Source: Euzebyaceae bacterium
GTDB taxonomy: Bacteria > Actinomycetota > Nitriliruptoria > Euzebyales > Egibacteraceae
Direction of reading: 5' to 3'
Assembly (NCBI GenBank): GCA_013696915.1
Contig: JACCXR010000516.1
Span: 1 to 17,167, forward strand
Length of the DNA stretch: 17,167 nt
The position numbers and the translations under genes were made by a program. The notes beneath the pieces are model-generated. The model did no database searches. It saw only the letters and a list, made by a program, of their open reading frames with translations, and was not told the DNA's origin. Below, one piece after another: positions 7,338 to 14,123 of the stretch. The stretch's first letter is position 1, and each line of letters opens with the position of its first letter.

Positions 7338-7366
7338 AGCGTGGTCCCGTGCGGAGCCCGCGTCAA
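7338..7366 (-). promoter_or_regulatory. Candidate promoter of the histidine kinase gene
   Basis: On the minus strand TTGACG (7366-7361) is followed after 17 bases by CACGCT (7343-7338). The -35 is close to consensus while the -10 is weak (CA...T instead of TA...T). The start point would fall near 7331, about 15 bases before the first ATG and next to the GTCACGTGAC palindrome. The remaining gap up to 7433 shows no clear promoter for the divergent topoisomerase gene. Confidence 0.3.
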
Positions 7367-7433
7367 GCAGGTCGGCCGCCCGTGGGGACGCTTGAGCCGG
7401 AGGGCGCGACCGGGCGGGCAGAATACGGCGGTG

Positions 7434-9374
7434 ATGAGCGACCGCGCGACGAGCCCCCCTGCCTACACCGCCAAGTCGATCAGCGTCCTCGAGGGCCTCG
7501 AGGCCGTGCGCAAGCGGCCGGGCATGTACATCGGGTCGACGGATGCCCGTGGCCTGCACCACCTGGTCTGGGAGGTGGTGGACAACGCAGTCGACGAGCA
7601 CCTCGCCGGCCACGCGGCACGGATCGACGTGCGACTGCTCGCCGACGGCGGCGTCGAGGTGACCGACGACGGTCGCGGCATCCCGGTCGAGCCGCACCCC
7701 AAAGAGCGCAAGCCGGCGGTCGAGGTCGTCCTCACCAAGCTGCACGCCGGCGGCAAGTTCGACCAGCAGGCGTACGCGGTGTCCGGCGGCCTGCACGGCG
7801 TCGGCGTGTCCGTCGTCAACGCCCTGTCCGCCCGGACCGAGGTCGAGGTCGTCCGCGACGGCAGGCGCCACGCCATCGCCTTCGCCCGCGGGAAGCGCAC
7901 GGAGCCGCTGGCGGTGATCGGCCGCGCCAAGCGCAGCGGGACGACCGTGCGCTTCTGGCCCGACGCGTCGATCTTCGACACCACCGAGTTCGACCGCGGC
8001 GTCATCGCGACACGGCTACGCGAGACGTGCCTGCTCAATCCCGGCCTGCGGATCGACCTCACCGACGGCCGCACCGGCCACACCGAGTCGTTCCGGTTCT
8101 CCAGAGGACTCGCGGACTTCGTCACCGAGCTGCTCGCGGACGACGAGCCGTTGCTCGCCAGACCCGTCGTCCTCGCCCGGGCCGAGACCTTCGAGCACCG
8201 GGCGCTCGCCTGCGACATCGCGGTGAACTGGTCGGCCGGCGGCTTCGACGAGCGGCTGCGCTCCTACGTCAACGTCATCCGCACCCCCGACGGCGGCGCC
8301 CACGAGGAGGGCTTCCGCTCCGGGGTCACCCGCACGGTCAACCGGTGGGCGCAGGCGAACAAGGCGTCCAGCCGCAGCGACCCCGCCCTGACCGGCGACG
8401 ACCTGCGCGAGGGCATGGTCGCCGTCATCAGCGTGAAGATGCCCGACCCGCAGTTCGAGGGGCAGACGAAGGGCAAGCTCGGCAGCGCCGTCATGCGGCG
8501 GTTCGTGGAGCGCTGCGTCAACGAGGCGCTCGGGGAGTGGCTGGACTCCAACCCCGCACCGGCGAAGAAGATCATCCGCAAGGCGAAGGTGGCCGCGAAG
8601 GCGCGCGAGGCCGCCCGCCACGCGCGCGACCTCACCCGTCGCAAGGGCCTGCTGGACTCGCAGTCCGCGGGCCTGCCCGGCAAGCTCGCGGACTGCTCGT
8701 CGCGCAACCCCGAGGAGTGCGAGCTCCACGTCGTCGAGGGGGACTCGGCCGGCGGCTCGTCGAAGATGGCCCGCGACCGGCACACCCAGGCGATCCTCCC
8801 GCTGCGCGGCAAGGTGCTGAACGTCGAGAAGGCGCAGCTCCGGCGGGTGCTCGCGAACGCGGAGATCCAGAACCTCATCAAGGCCATCGGCACCGGCATC
8901 GGCGACGACTTCGACTACAGCCGCCTGCGCTACCACAAGGTGGTGCTCACCGCCGACGCCGACGTGGACGGCCAGCACATCACGACGCTCCTGCTGACGT
9001 TCTTCTACCGGCTGATGCCCAAGCTCGTCGACGGGGGCCACCTGTACCTCGCCCAGCCGCCGCTGTACTTCCTGCGCAAGGGGGGCAAGACGGTCTACGC
9101 GATGAGCGACCGCGAGCGGGACCGGCTGCTGACCACCGAGTTCAAGAACTCGCCGGGGGTCGACATCGGCCGGTTCAAGGGACTGGGCGAGATGGACCCG
9201 CGGCAGCTGTGGGACACCACCATGGACCCGGCGAGGCGCACCCTCCTCCGGGTCACCGTCGACGGGGCCGCCAGGGCGGACGACGTGTTCAGCCTGCTCA
9301 TGGGCGAGTCGGCCGCCGATCGGCGCGAGTGGATCGAGGCGAACGCCGTGTATGCCGACAACGTCGATGTCTGA
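7434..9374 (+). CDS. Type IIA DNA topoisomerase subunit B (gyrase B / topoisomerase IV ParE)
   Basis: A 646-residue ATPase subunit that works with a GyrA/ParC partner to pass DNA duplexes through each other. The GHKL ATPase domain shows VRKRPGMYIG, N51 in VVDNAVDE, D79 in TDDGRGIP and GLHGVGVSVVNALS. The transducer includes QTKGKLGS. The TOPRIM domain has E435 in EGDSAGG and the metal triad D508/D510/D512 in DADVDGQHI, followed by FKGLGEM near the C-terminus. Length and motifs fit both GyrB and ParE; I cannot separate them from this subunit alone. The matching A subunit begins at 14828 and lacks a normal GyrA box, which favours ParE or a second gyrase. The start is ATG 7434, with a GTG one codon earlier as alternative; conserved sequence begins about 13 residues in (YTAKSISVLEGLEAVRKRPG). 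No good ribosome site is visible. Confidence 0.93.
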   Translation: MSDRATSPPAYTAKSISVLEGLEAVRKRPGMYIGSTDARGLHHLVWEVVDNAVDEHLAGHAARIDVRLLADGGVEVTDDGRGIPVEPHPKERKPAVEVVLTKLHAGGKFDQQAYAVSGGLHGVGVSVVNALSARTEVEVVRDGRRHAIAFARGKRTEPLAVIGRAKRSGTTVRFWPDASIFDTTEFDRGVIATRLRETCLLNPGLRIDLTDGRTGHTESFRFSRGLADFVTELLADDEPLLARPVVLARAETFEHRALACDIAVNWSAGGFDERLRSYVNVIRTPDGGAHEEGFRSGVTRTVNRWAQANKASSRSDPALTGDDLREGMVAVISVKMPDPQFEGQTKGKLGSAVMRRFVERCVNEALGEWLDSNPAPAKKIIRKAKVAAKAREAARHARDLTRRKGLLDSQSAGLPGKLADCSSRNPEECELHVVEGDSAGGSSKMARDRHTQAILPLRGKVLNVEKAQLRRVLANAEIQNLIKAIGTGIGDDFDYSRLRYHKVVLTADADVDGQHITTLLLTFFYRLMPKLVDGGHLYLAQPPLYFLRKGGKTVYAMSDRERDRLLTTEFKNSPGVDIGRFKGLGEMDPRQLWDTTMDPARRTLLRVTVDGAARADDVFSLLMGESAADRREWIEANAVYADNVDV

Positions 9375-9442
9375 TGCCGCCTCTGCCGGCGACTCCTTTG
9401 CGGCCACGGCTCAACTCCCCGCCGCGCCGTCCGATGGGGAAG

Positions 9443-9497
9443 CGGGACCCCCTGTGCCGCGGTCACGCCGAAACCGGCGTCGATGCCGCGGGTCCCG
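9443..9497 (+). other. Possible structured leader before the EAL-GAF gene
   Basis: Two nested complementary pairs occur in the 148-base gap between the topoisomerase B stop and the EAL gene. An outer 7-bp pair is CGGGACC (9443-9449) with GGTCCCG (9491-9497); an inner hairpin is ACGCCG (9465-9470), AAAC loop, CGGCGT (9475-9480). The ribosome site follows 15 bases later. No T-run follows, so it is not a standard terminator, and it does not match the c-di-GMP riboswitch core. In GC-rich DNA such pairs arise easily, so this is tentative. Confidence 0.25.
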
Positions 9498-9522
9498 ACG
9501 CCGTGCTGGGGAAGGAGGAAAT

Positions 9523-10830
9523 GTGATCGCGACCGTCCGGGGAAGCCGGACCGCCGGCGTGGCGGACGTCGAGGCGGTCCTCGCCGACCCGGCGCAGTTG
9601 GCGGTGGCCCTCCAGCCGGTCGTGGACCTCTCGACGGGGCGCGTGGCGGGCTACGAGGCGCTCGCCCGCTTCCCGTTCGCACCCGACCGCCCGACGGCGG
9701 AATGGTTCTCCCTCGCGCATCGCGTGGGCCTCGGGGTTGCGCTGGAGGTGGCGGCGCTGCGGACCGCGCTGAGCGTCCCTGGGCGCCCCGAGGGCACCTA
9801 CCTGTCGGTTAATCTCAGCCCCTCCGCGCTGCCGACCGCCACCGTCGCCGCCGTGCTGCCGCGCGACCTCGACGGCATCGTCCTCGAGGTCACCGAGCAG
9901 GAGGACATCACCGACAGCTGCCTCTTCGCCAGGGCCGTCGCCGAGCTCCGCCGGCGCGGCGCCCGGATCGCCATCGACGACACCGGTGCCGGGTACGCCG
10001 GCCTCCAGCGGGTCACCCAGATCTCCTCCGATCTCATCAAGCTGGACCGGTCACTGGTCTCGGGGGTGCACTCCGACCCCGCGAAGGTCGCGCTGATCGA
10101 GTCCTTCGTCCGCTTCGCCCGGCGCACGGGAGCGTCGGTGTGCGCCGAGGGCATCGAGTGCCTGGAGGAGCTCGTCCTGCTCGCCGACCTCGACGTCGCG
10201 TACGGCCAGGGCTACGCGCTGGCGCGGCCGGGGAGCCAATGGCCGACCGTCGACGCGCGCGCCGTGGAGGCCTGCCGCCGGGCCCTGCACCGGGCGATGG
10301 GGACCTCCGGTCCCGGGCCGTCCCTGGCCGACGACGGCGAACGCCGCCTCGAACGGGTCAGTGCGGACCTCGCCCAGGCCACCTCCCTCGACGACCTCGC
10401 CACCGTGCTGCCGAACATCGCCGCCGCTCTGCACGCGCAGGACGTCGTCTTCTCCGTCCTCGACGCCGGGCGCGGGTGCGTCGAGGCGATCATGGCCGAA
10501 CGGTGGCGGCTCACCGGCGAGCGCTTCTACCTGGCGGACTACCCCGCGACGGCGCAGGTGCTGCGCAGTCACGAGGCGCTCCAGACGGTGGTGGGCGACC
10601 TCGCCGCGGACCCCGCCGAGGTCCTGCTCCTCGAAGCGTCCGGCTTCCGTTCGCTGCTGATGGTGCCGGTGCTGTCGCACGGGGCCCCGATCGGGCTGCT
10701 GGAGGCCTACTGCGCGGAGGCGCGGTCGTGGACCCGTGCCGAGATCAACCGCGCCCGGATCATCTGCCACCAGCTGGGCCCGGTCATCGACAGCTTCGGC
10801 CACGTTCAAAGGCTGCGCGTCACCGCCTGA
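9523..10830 (+). CDS. EAL-domain c-di-GMP phosphodiesterase with C-terminal GAF domain
   Basis: A 435-residue protein predicted to hydrolyse cyclic di-GMP to pGpG in the cytosol. The EAL domain (about 20-250) keeps all expected catalytic and metal residues: E45 in YEALARF, N97 in VNLSP, E122 in LEVTEQ, D152 and D153 in IDDTGAGYAGL, K173 in IKLDRS, E209 in CAEGIE and Q229 in YGQGYALARP. Residues about 270-430 look like a GAF sensor domain (LDDLATVLPNIAAALHAQDVVFSVLD, SLLMVPVLSHGAPIGLLEAYC). No GGDEF domain is present. The GTG start has a strong AAGGAGG at 9512-9518; an ATG two bases earlier reads straight into TGA. The frame is open back to an ATG at 9367 overlapping the topoisomerase stop, but that stretch is Arg-rich with poor GC at third positions, so it is taken as non-coding. 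Confidence 0.9.
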   Translation: MIATVRGSRTAGVADVEAVLADPAQLAVALQPVVDLSTGRVAGYEALARFPFAPDRPTAEWFSLAHRVGLGVALEVAALRTALSVPGRPEGTYLSVNLSPSALPTATVAAVLPRDLDGIVLEVTEQEDITDSCLFARAVAELRRRGARIAIDDTGAGYAGLQRVTQISSDLIKLDRSLVSGVHSDPAKVALIESFVRFARRTGASVCAEGIECLEELVLLADLDVAYGQGYALARPGSQWPTVDARAVEACRRALHRAMGTSGPGPSLADDGERRLERVSADLAQATSLDDLATVLPNIAAALHAQDVVFSVLDAGRGCVEAIMAERWRLTGERFYLADYPATAQVLRSHEALQTVVGDLAADPAEVLLLEASGFRSLLMVPVLSHGAPIGLLEAYCAEARSWTRAEINRARIICHQLGPVIDSFGHVQRLRVTA

Positions 10831-10858
10831 GGCGCACCGGCCAGGACCACCCCGCTGG

Positions 10859-10864
10859 TAGGGT
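10859..10864 (+). promoter_or_regulatory. Candidate -10 element for the OsmC-family gene
   Basis: TAGGGT fits the TANNNT -10 pattern; the predicted start near 10871 would give a leader of about 30 bases. The leader begins with a small hairpin, CGCCGG-TCAT-CCGGCG (10869-10884), directly before the AAGGAG ribosome site at 10888-10893. No -35 is evident, so the call is weak. Confidence 0.25.
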
Positions 10865-10900
10865 TCGCCGCCGGTCATCCGGCGATCAAGGAGCGCACCA

Positions 10901-11338
10901 GTGGCAGCAGACCGCACAGCATCCACCGTCTGGGAGGGCGGCCTCGCCGACGGCAAGGGCTCGACGACGTTCGAGTCGTCGAACATCGGGACGTTCGACG
11001 TCTCGTGGCCGTCGCGCACGGAGGAGCCCAACGGACGGACGAGCCCCGAGGAGCTCGTCGCCGCGGCGCACGCGTCCTGCTACTCGATGGCCCTCGCCGG
11101 CGACATCGGGCGGGCCGGCGGAACGCCGCAGCTGCTCGAGACCTCCGCCACGGTCACGTTCGACAAGACCGACGGGGGCTGGACGGTGACCAGGGTTGCC
11201 CTGAAGGTCCGCGGCACGGTCGAGGGCATGGACGCCTCGGCGTTCGCCAAGGTGGCGCAGGCCGCGAAGGACGGCTGCCCGGTCTCCAAGCTCATCGCCG
11301 GCAACACCGAACTCACGCTCGACGCCGCGCTCGCCTGA
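10901..11338 (+). CDS. OsmC/Ohr-family peroxidase
   Basis: A 145-residue thiol peroxidase predicted to reduce organic hydroperoxides, usually as a homodimer in the cytosol. The family's two reactive cysteines are present: C60 in HASCYSMAL (peroxidatic) and C126 in KDGCPVSKL (resolving). R39 and E51 (SPEELVAAAHASC) are the usual partners at the active site. The glycine-rich N-terminus (TVWEGGLADGKGS) and overall length are those of the OsmC subgroup rather than Ohr. The GTG start is preceded by AAGGAG seven bases upstream. It stands alone between the EAL-GAF gene and the ABC operon. A stress-induced role is known for the family; no regulator is visible next to it. Confidence 0.93.
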   Translation: MAADRTASTVWEGGLADGKGSTTFESSNIGTFDVSWPSRTEEPNGRTSPEELVAAAHASCYSMALAGDIGRAGGTPQLLETSATVTFDKTDGGWTVTRVALKVRGTVEGMDASAFAKVAQAAKDGCPVSKLIAGNTELTLDAALA

Positions 11339-11366
11339 GCCGAGGGCTGTCCGCGCGACCCACCCC

Positions 11367-11395
11367 TTGACGTCCGCGGCGCGCGCGACTACTTT
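11367..11395 (+). promoter_or_regulatory. Sigma-70-type promoter of the membrane protein/ABC operon
   Basis: TTGACG (11367-11372) and TACTTT (11390-11395) are separated by exactly 17 bases, the best promoter match in the window. The start point would fall near 11402, some 35 bases before the first ATG of the operon. The -10 hexamer lies inside the left arm of the inverted repeat at 11385-11413, so a bound regulator would exclude RNA polymerase. Confidence 0.65.
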
Positions 11396-11413
11396 GTAGA
11401 TCAAAGTAGTCGC
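11385..11413. promoter_or_regulatory. Perfect inverted repeat, likely operator for the winged-helix regulator
   Basis: Two perfect 12-bp arms, GCGACTACTTTG and CAAAGTAGTCGC, flank the 5-base spacer TAGAT. The site is AT-rich compared with its surroundings and covers the -10 and the predicted transcription start. The operon encodes a small winged-helix protein (12075-12395), so autorepression is the simplest reading. It is not a terminator: no T-run follows, and it stands upstream of the operon, over a good promoter. Confidence 0.75.
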
Positions 11414-11437
11414 ATGCTGTGAGAGGCGAGGTCAGGG

Positions 11438-12082
11438 ATGGTCACGACGGACCGCCGCGATGCGGACGACCGGGAACTCACGCCGGCGGAGTCGCTGGCG
11501 CTGATCGACTCGACGCTGCGGACCACCCGGGACGCGCTCGCGTTCTCGGAGTGGCCCTTCTACGCGATCTGGGGCCTTGCCTGGGGGGTCGCGTTCACCG
11601 TGACGCACCTCGCACGGTCGACCGTCGACGCTCCCCTGGCGCAGATGCCGGACGGCGCGGTCGGGGCCGTGTGGCTGGTGTGCGTCGGGGCCGCGATCGC
11701 GGCCACCGGGGTGATCGTCGCCCACGGGTCGCGCGGCCTTGCGGGGACGACCGCGCGCATGGGTAGGCGGCTGGGCCTGTCGTGGTTCGCCGCCTTCGCG
11801 GCGGCCGGGCCGCTCGGCGCGCTCCTGGATTTGGATGAGCACGAGTTCGGCGCGCTGTTCGTCTTCGTGGTGGCTCTGCTGTACCTGGGTCAGGGGGCCG
11901 CGTTCGCCGACGACCTCCAGCTCGGCGTCGGGGTCTGGCTGCTCGCGGTCGACGTCGTCGCCCTGGCCGTCGGTCCCGCGTGGTTCAACCTCGTGCTCGC
12001 CCTCTTCGGCGCCGGAGCGTTCGGGGTCGCGGCCGTGGTCGCCCGCCGCGGCCCGCAGCGCGTCGGGCTGGCCGATGGCTGA
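11438..12082 (+). CDS. Six-span membrane protein, first gene of the ABC operon
   Basis: A 214-residue integral membrane protein with about six hydrophobic helices: near 41-59 (FYAIWGLAWGVAF), 75-98, 111-131, 137-157, 162-179 and 181-202. The first 35 residues are charged and cytosolic (LTPAESLALIDSTLRTTRDAL). I recognise no catalytic motif and no named family, though membrane proteins of this build commonly precede PF13601-type winged-helix regulators in Actinobacteria. A purine-rich GAGAGGCGAGG lies 7-17 bases before the ATG. The stop overlaps the winged-helix start by 8 bp (ATGGCTGA). It may sense, or be part of, whatever the ABC transporter handles; this is inferred from linkage only. Confidence 0.82.
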   Translation: MVTTDRRDADDRELTPAESLALIDSTLRTTRDALAFSEWPFYAIWGLAWGVAFTVTHLARSTVDAPLAQMPDGAVGAVWLVCVGAAIAATGVIVAHGSRGLAGTTARMGRRLGLSWFAAFAAAGPLGALLDLDEHEFGALFVFVVALLYLGQGAAFADDLQLGVGVWLLAVDVVALAVGPAWFNLVLALFGAGAFGVAAVVARRGPQRVGLADG

Positions 12083-12395
12083 CGCCGAGGTGGCGGTCGG
12101 GGCGGCGCTGCCGGACCTCGACCCGGTCATCCACGCCCAGGCGCGGCTGCGGGTGATGACGACGCTGTCGGCGGTCGCCGGCGGAGACCGGCTCGCGTTC
12201 CCGCGGCTGCAGGAGCTGCTCGGCATGACCGCCGGCAATCTCTCCACCCACCTGCGAAAGCTCGAAGACGCCGGCTACGTGGCCGTCGAGAAGGCCTACC
12301 GCGGCCGGACCCCGGTGTCGTGGGTGACGATGACGCGGCGCGGCCGGCGGGCGTTCGAGGACTACCTCGAGGCGCTGCGCACCTATCTCGGCTGA
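12075..12395 (+). CDS. Winged-helix transcriptional regulator (PF13601-like)
   Basis: A 106-residue single-domain DNA-binding protein. After a short lead (LDPVIHAQARLRVMTTL) come the helix-turn-helix LQELLGMTAGNLSTHLRKLEDAGYV (about 45-70), the beta wing EKAYRGRTPVSWVTMT (about 73-89) and a final helix RRGRRAFEDYLEALRTYL that probably drives dimer formation. This is the usual form of the MarR/ArsR-like 'winged helix DNA-binding' family. No ligand or metal site is evident. It is translationally coupled to the preceding membrane protein, with its ATG inside that gene's last codons; the longer open frame upstream is only a shadow. It probably represses its own operon through the inverted repeat at 11385-11413. 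Confidence 0.92.
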   Translation: MADAEVAVGAALPDLDPVIHAQARLRVMTTLSAVAGGDRLAFPRLQELLGMTAGNLSTHLRKLEDAGYVAVEKAYRGRTPVSWVTMTRRGRRAFEDYLEALRTYLG

Positions 12396-12407
12396 GGGAG
12401 ACCGCCC

Positions 12408-13322
12408 ATGGACGTCGTCGCGCGGCTGCACGGCGCACGGAAACGCTACGGGGACACCGAGGCGCTGCGCGGCGTCGACCTCGAGGTGCCGGCCGGGCGG
12501 GTGCTCGCACTGCTCGGGCCCAACGGCGCCGGCAAGACCACCGCGGTGCAGCTGCTCTGCGGGCTCCGGCAGGCCGACGCCGGCACCGTCGAGGTCCTCG
12601 GCGGTGACCCCCGCCAGCCCCACACCCGTCGCCAGCTCGGCGTCACGCCGCAGGAGACCGGGTTCCCCGAGGCGCTGAAGGTGCGCGAGGTCGTCGACCT
12701 CGTGCGCGCGCACTACCCGGATCCGTGGCCAACGGACGGCCTGCTGTCGCGCTTCGACCTCGCCGACCTCGCCGGCCGCCAGACGGGTGGGCTCTCCGGT
12801 GGCCAGAAGCGGCGGCTCGCCGTGGCGCTGGCATTCGCGGGGCGGCCGCGGCTGGTGCTGCTGGACGAGCCGACGACGGGCCTGGACGTCGACGCCCGCC
12901 GGGGGCTGTGGCGCCTCGTGGGGGAAGAGCTCGCCGCCGGGCGGACGATCCTCCTCACGACCCACTACCTCGAGGAGGCCGAGGCGCTCGCCGACCACGT
13001 GGTCGTCCTCGCGGGCGGCCTCGTGCGCGCCAGCGGGACCGTCGCGGAGGTCAAGGGCCGGGTCGAGCTCACCCGCGTCCGTGCCCGCTTCGCCGTCCCG
13101 CCCGACGCGGTTCCCCACGTCGTCCGCTCGGCGGCCGACGGCGACCGGACGACGCTGTTCACCGCCGACGCCGACGGCCTGGTCCGGCACCTCGTGCGCA
13201 CCGGCGCCGACTTCAGTCAGTTGGAGGTCAGCCCGGTGAGCCTTGAGGAGGCCTTCCTGGTGCTGACCGCCGGGGAGGCCTGCGACGACCGGCCGGCGGA
13301 ACCGGAGAGGGCCCGGTCATGA
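12408..13322 (+). CDS. ABC transporter ATP-binding protein
   Basis: A 304-residue ATPase of the DrrA/CcmA-like export group. Walker A is GPNGAGKTT (37-45), the Q-loop Q82 is in VTPQET, the signature is LSGGQ (129-133), Walker B is LVLLDEP (149-155) and the switch histidine is H186 in TTHYLEEAE. After the nucleotide-binding domain a C-terminal extension of about 80 residues (225-304) ends in VSLEEAFLVLTAGEA, a common tail in ABC-2 exporters. GAGGGAG lies seven bases before the ATG. The stop overlaps the permease start as ATGA, so the two half-transporters are made together. The substrate is unknown; drug, lipid or lantibiotic-like export are the typical roles of this group. Confidence 0.95.
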   Translation: MDVVARLHGARKRYGDTEALRGVDLEVPAGRVLALLGPNGAGKTTAVQLLCGLRQADAGTVEVLGGDPRQPHTRRQLGVTPQETGFPEALKVREVVDLVRAHYPDPWPTDGLLSRFDLADLAGRQTGGLSGGQKRRLAVALAFAGRPRLVLLDEPTTGLDVDARRGLWRLVGEELAAGRTILLTTHYLEEAEALADHVVVLAGGLVRASGTVAEVKGRVELTRVRARFAVPPDAVPHVVRSAADGDRTTLFTADADGLVRHLVRTGADFSQLEVSPVSLEEAFLVLTAGEACDDRPAEPERARS

Positions 13323-14083
13323 GACTGGCGGTGGCCCACACGCGGGCCGGCATCACGGAGCTCGTGCGGCAACCGCAGTTCTGGGTGCCGTCGCTGGCGT
13401 TCCCGACGATGTTCTTCGTCCTGTTCGGGGTCTCGGCGGCGGACCGGGTCGTGGAGTTCCTGCCGCCGGGCCTCGGCAGCGAGGTGATCCTCGCCCAGTT
13501 CCTCTGCTTCGGGGTTCTGTCCATCATGTTCTTCCAGTTCGGCGTAGGGATCGCCGAGGAGCGCCGGCTGCCGTGGGAGGTGACCCTGCGCGTCCTGCCG
13601 ATGGGAGGGTCGACCCGCTTCGCGGCGCGGGTGATGGTCGCGCTGGCGTTCTCGGTGGCGGCGCTCGTTCCGGTCGTCGCCGTCGCCGCGCTGACGACCG
13701 AGCTCCGGCTCGGAGCCGGGGAGTGGGTCGTCTACCTCGGCGCCGTCCTTGCGGGCTCCGTGCCGTTCGGTCTGGCGGGCATCACGCTCGGGTACGCGGC
13801 GACGCCCAAGGCGGCGCTGCCGATCGCGAACATCGCCTTCCTGCTCCTGTCGTTCCTCGGCGGCCTGTTCGTCCCCCTCGAGGGCCTCCCGGACTTCGTC
13901 GCGACCATCGCGCCCTACCTGCCGTCGCGCCACTACCTCGACCTCGTGCTCGGGGTAATCGGCGGCCGCGAGGACGGCGGCGGATGGCGGCAGCCCGCGT
14001 TCTTCCTCGCCGGCTGGGCGGCGCTGTTCCTTGCCGCCGCCGTGGGTGTCTACCGCCGCGACGAGGGCATCCGCTACCGGTGA
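13319..14083 (+). CDS. ABC-2 type transporter permease
   Basis: A 254-residue membrane protein forming the channel part of the exporter encoded with the preceding ATPase. About six hydrophobic helices are visible: near 22-40 (FWVPSLAFPTMFFVLFGV), 57-78, 104-126, 135-160, 165-185 (ALPIANIAFLLLSFLGGLFVPL) and 220-238. The GGLFVPLEGLPDFVATIAPYLPSRHYLD segment is characteristic of ABC-2 permeases. A dimer of this subunit with two ATPases is expected. The gene closes the four-gene operon; no terminator hairpin is visible before the next gene 40 bases on. Confidence 0.92.
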   Translation: MRLAVAHTRAGITELVRQPQFWVPSLAFPTMFFVLFGVSAADRVVEFLPPGLGSEVILAQFLCFGVLSIMFFQFGVGIAEERRLPWEVTLRVLPMGGSTRFAARVMVALAFSVAALVPVVAVAALTTELRLGAGEWVVYLGAVLAGSVPFGLAGITLGYAATPKAALPIANIAFLLLSFLGGLFVPLEGLPDFVATIAPYLPSRHYLDLVLGVIGGREDGGGWRQPAFFLAGWAALFLAAAVGVYRRDEGIRYR

Positions 14084-14123
14084 GCCCTGCGTCTATCCTG
14101 GCCTTCTCGGGAAGGAGCCCTTC

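Noticed and set aside
7317..7871. N-terminal extension of the histidine kinase frame on the minus strand
   Set aside because: It is antisense to the ATPase domain of the topoisomerase B gene and shows no domain-like sequence.
9367..9522. Upstream ATG start for the EAL-GAF protein overlapping the topoisomerase B stop
   Set aside because: The extension is Arg/Pro-rich low-complexity sequence with poor GC at third positions, and GTG 9523 has a strong AAGGAGG site.
9443..9522. c-di-GMP (GEMM) riboswitch before the EAL gene
   Set aside because: GGTCACGC occurs, but the conserved GEMM core elements and tetraloop-receptor helices are not found.
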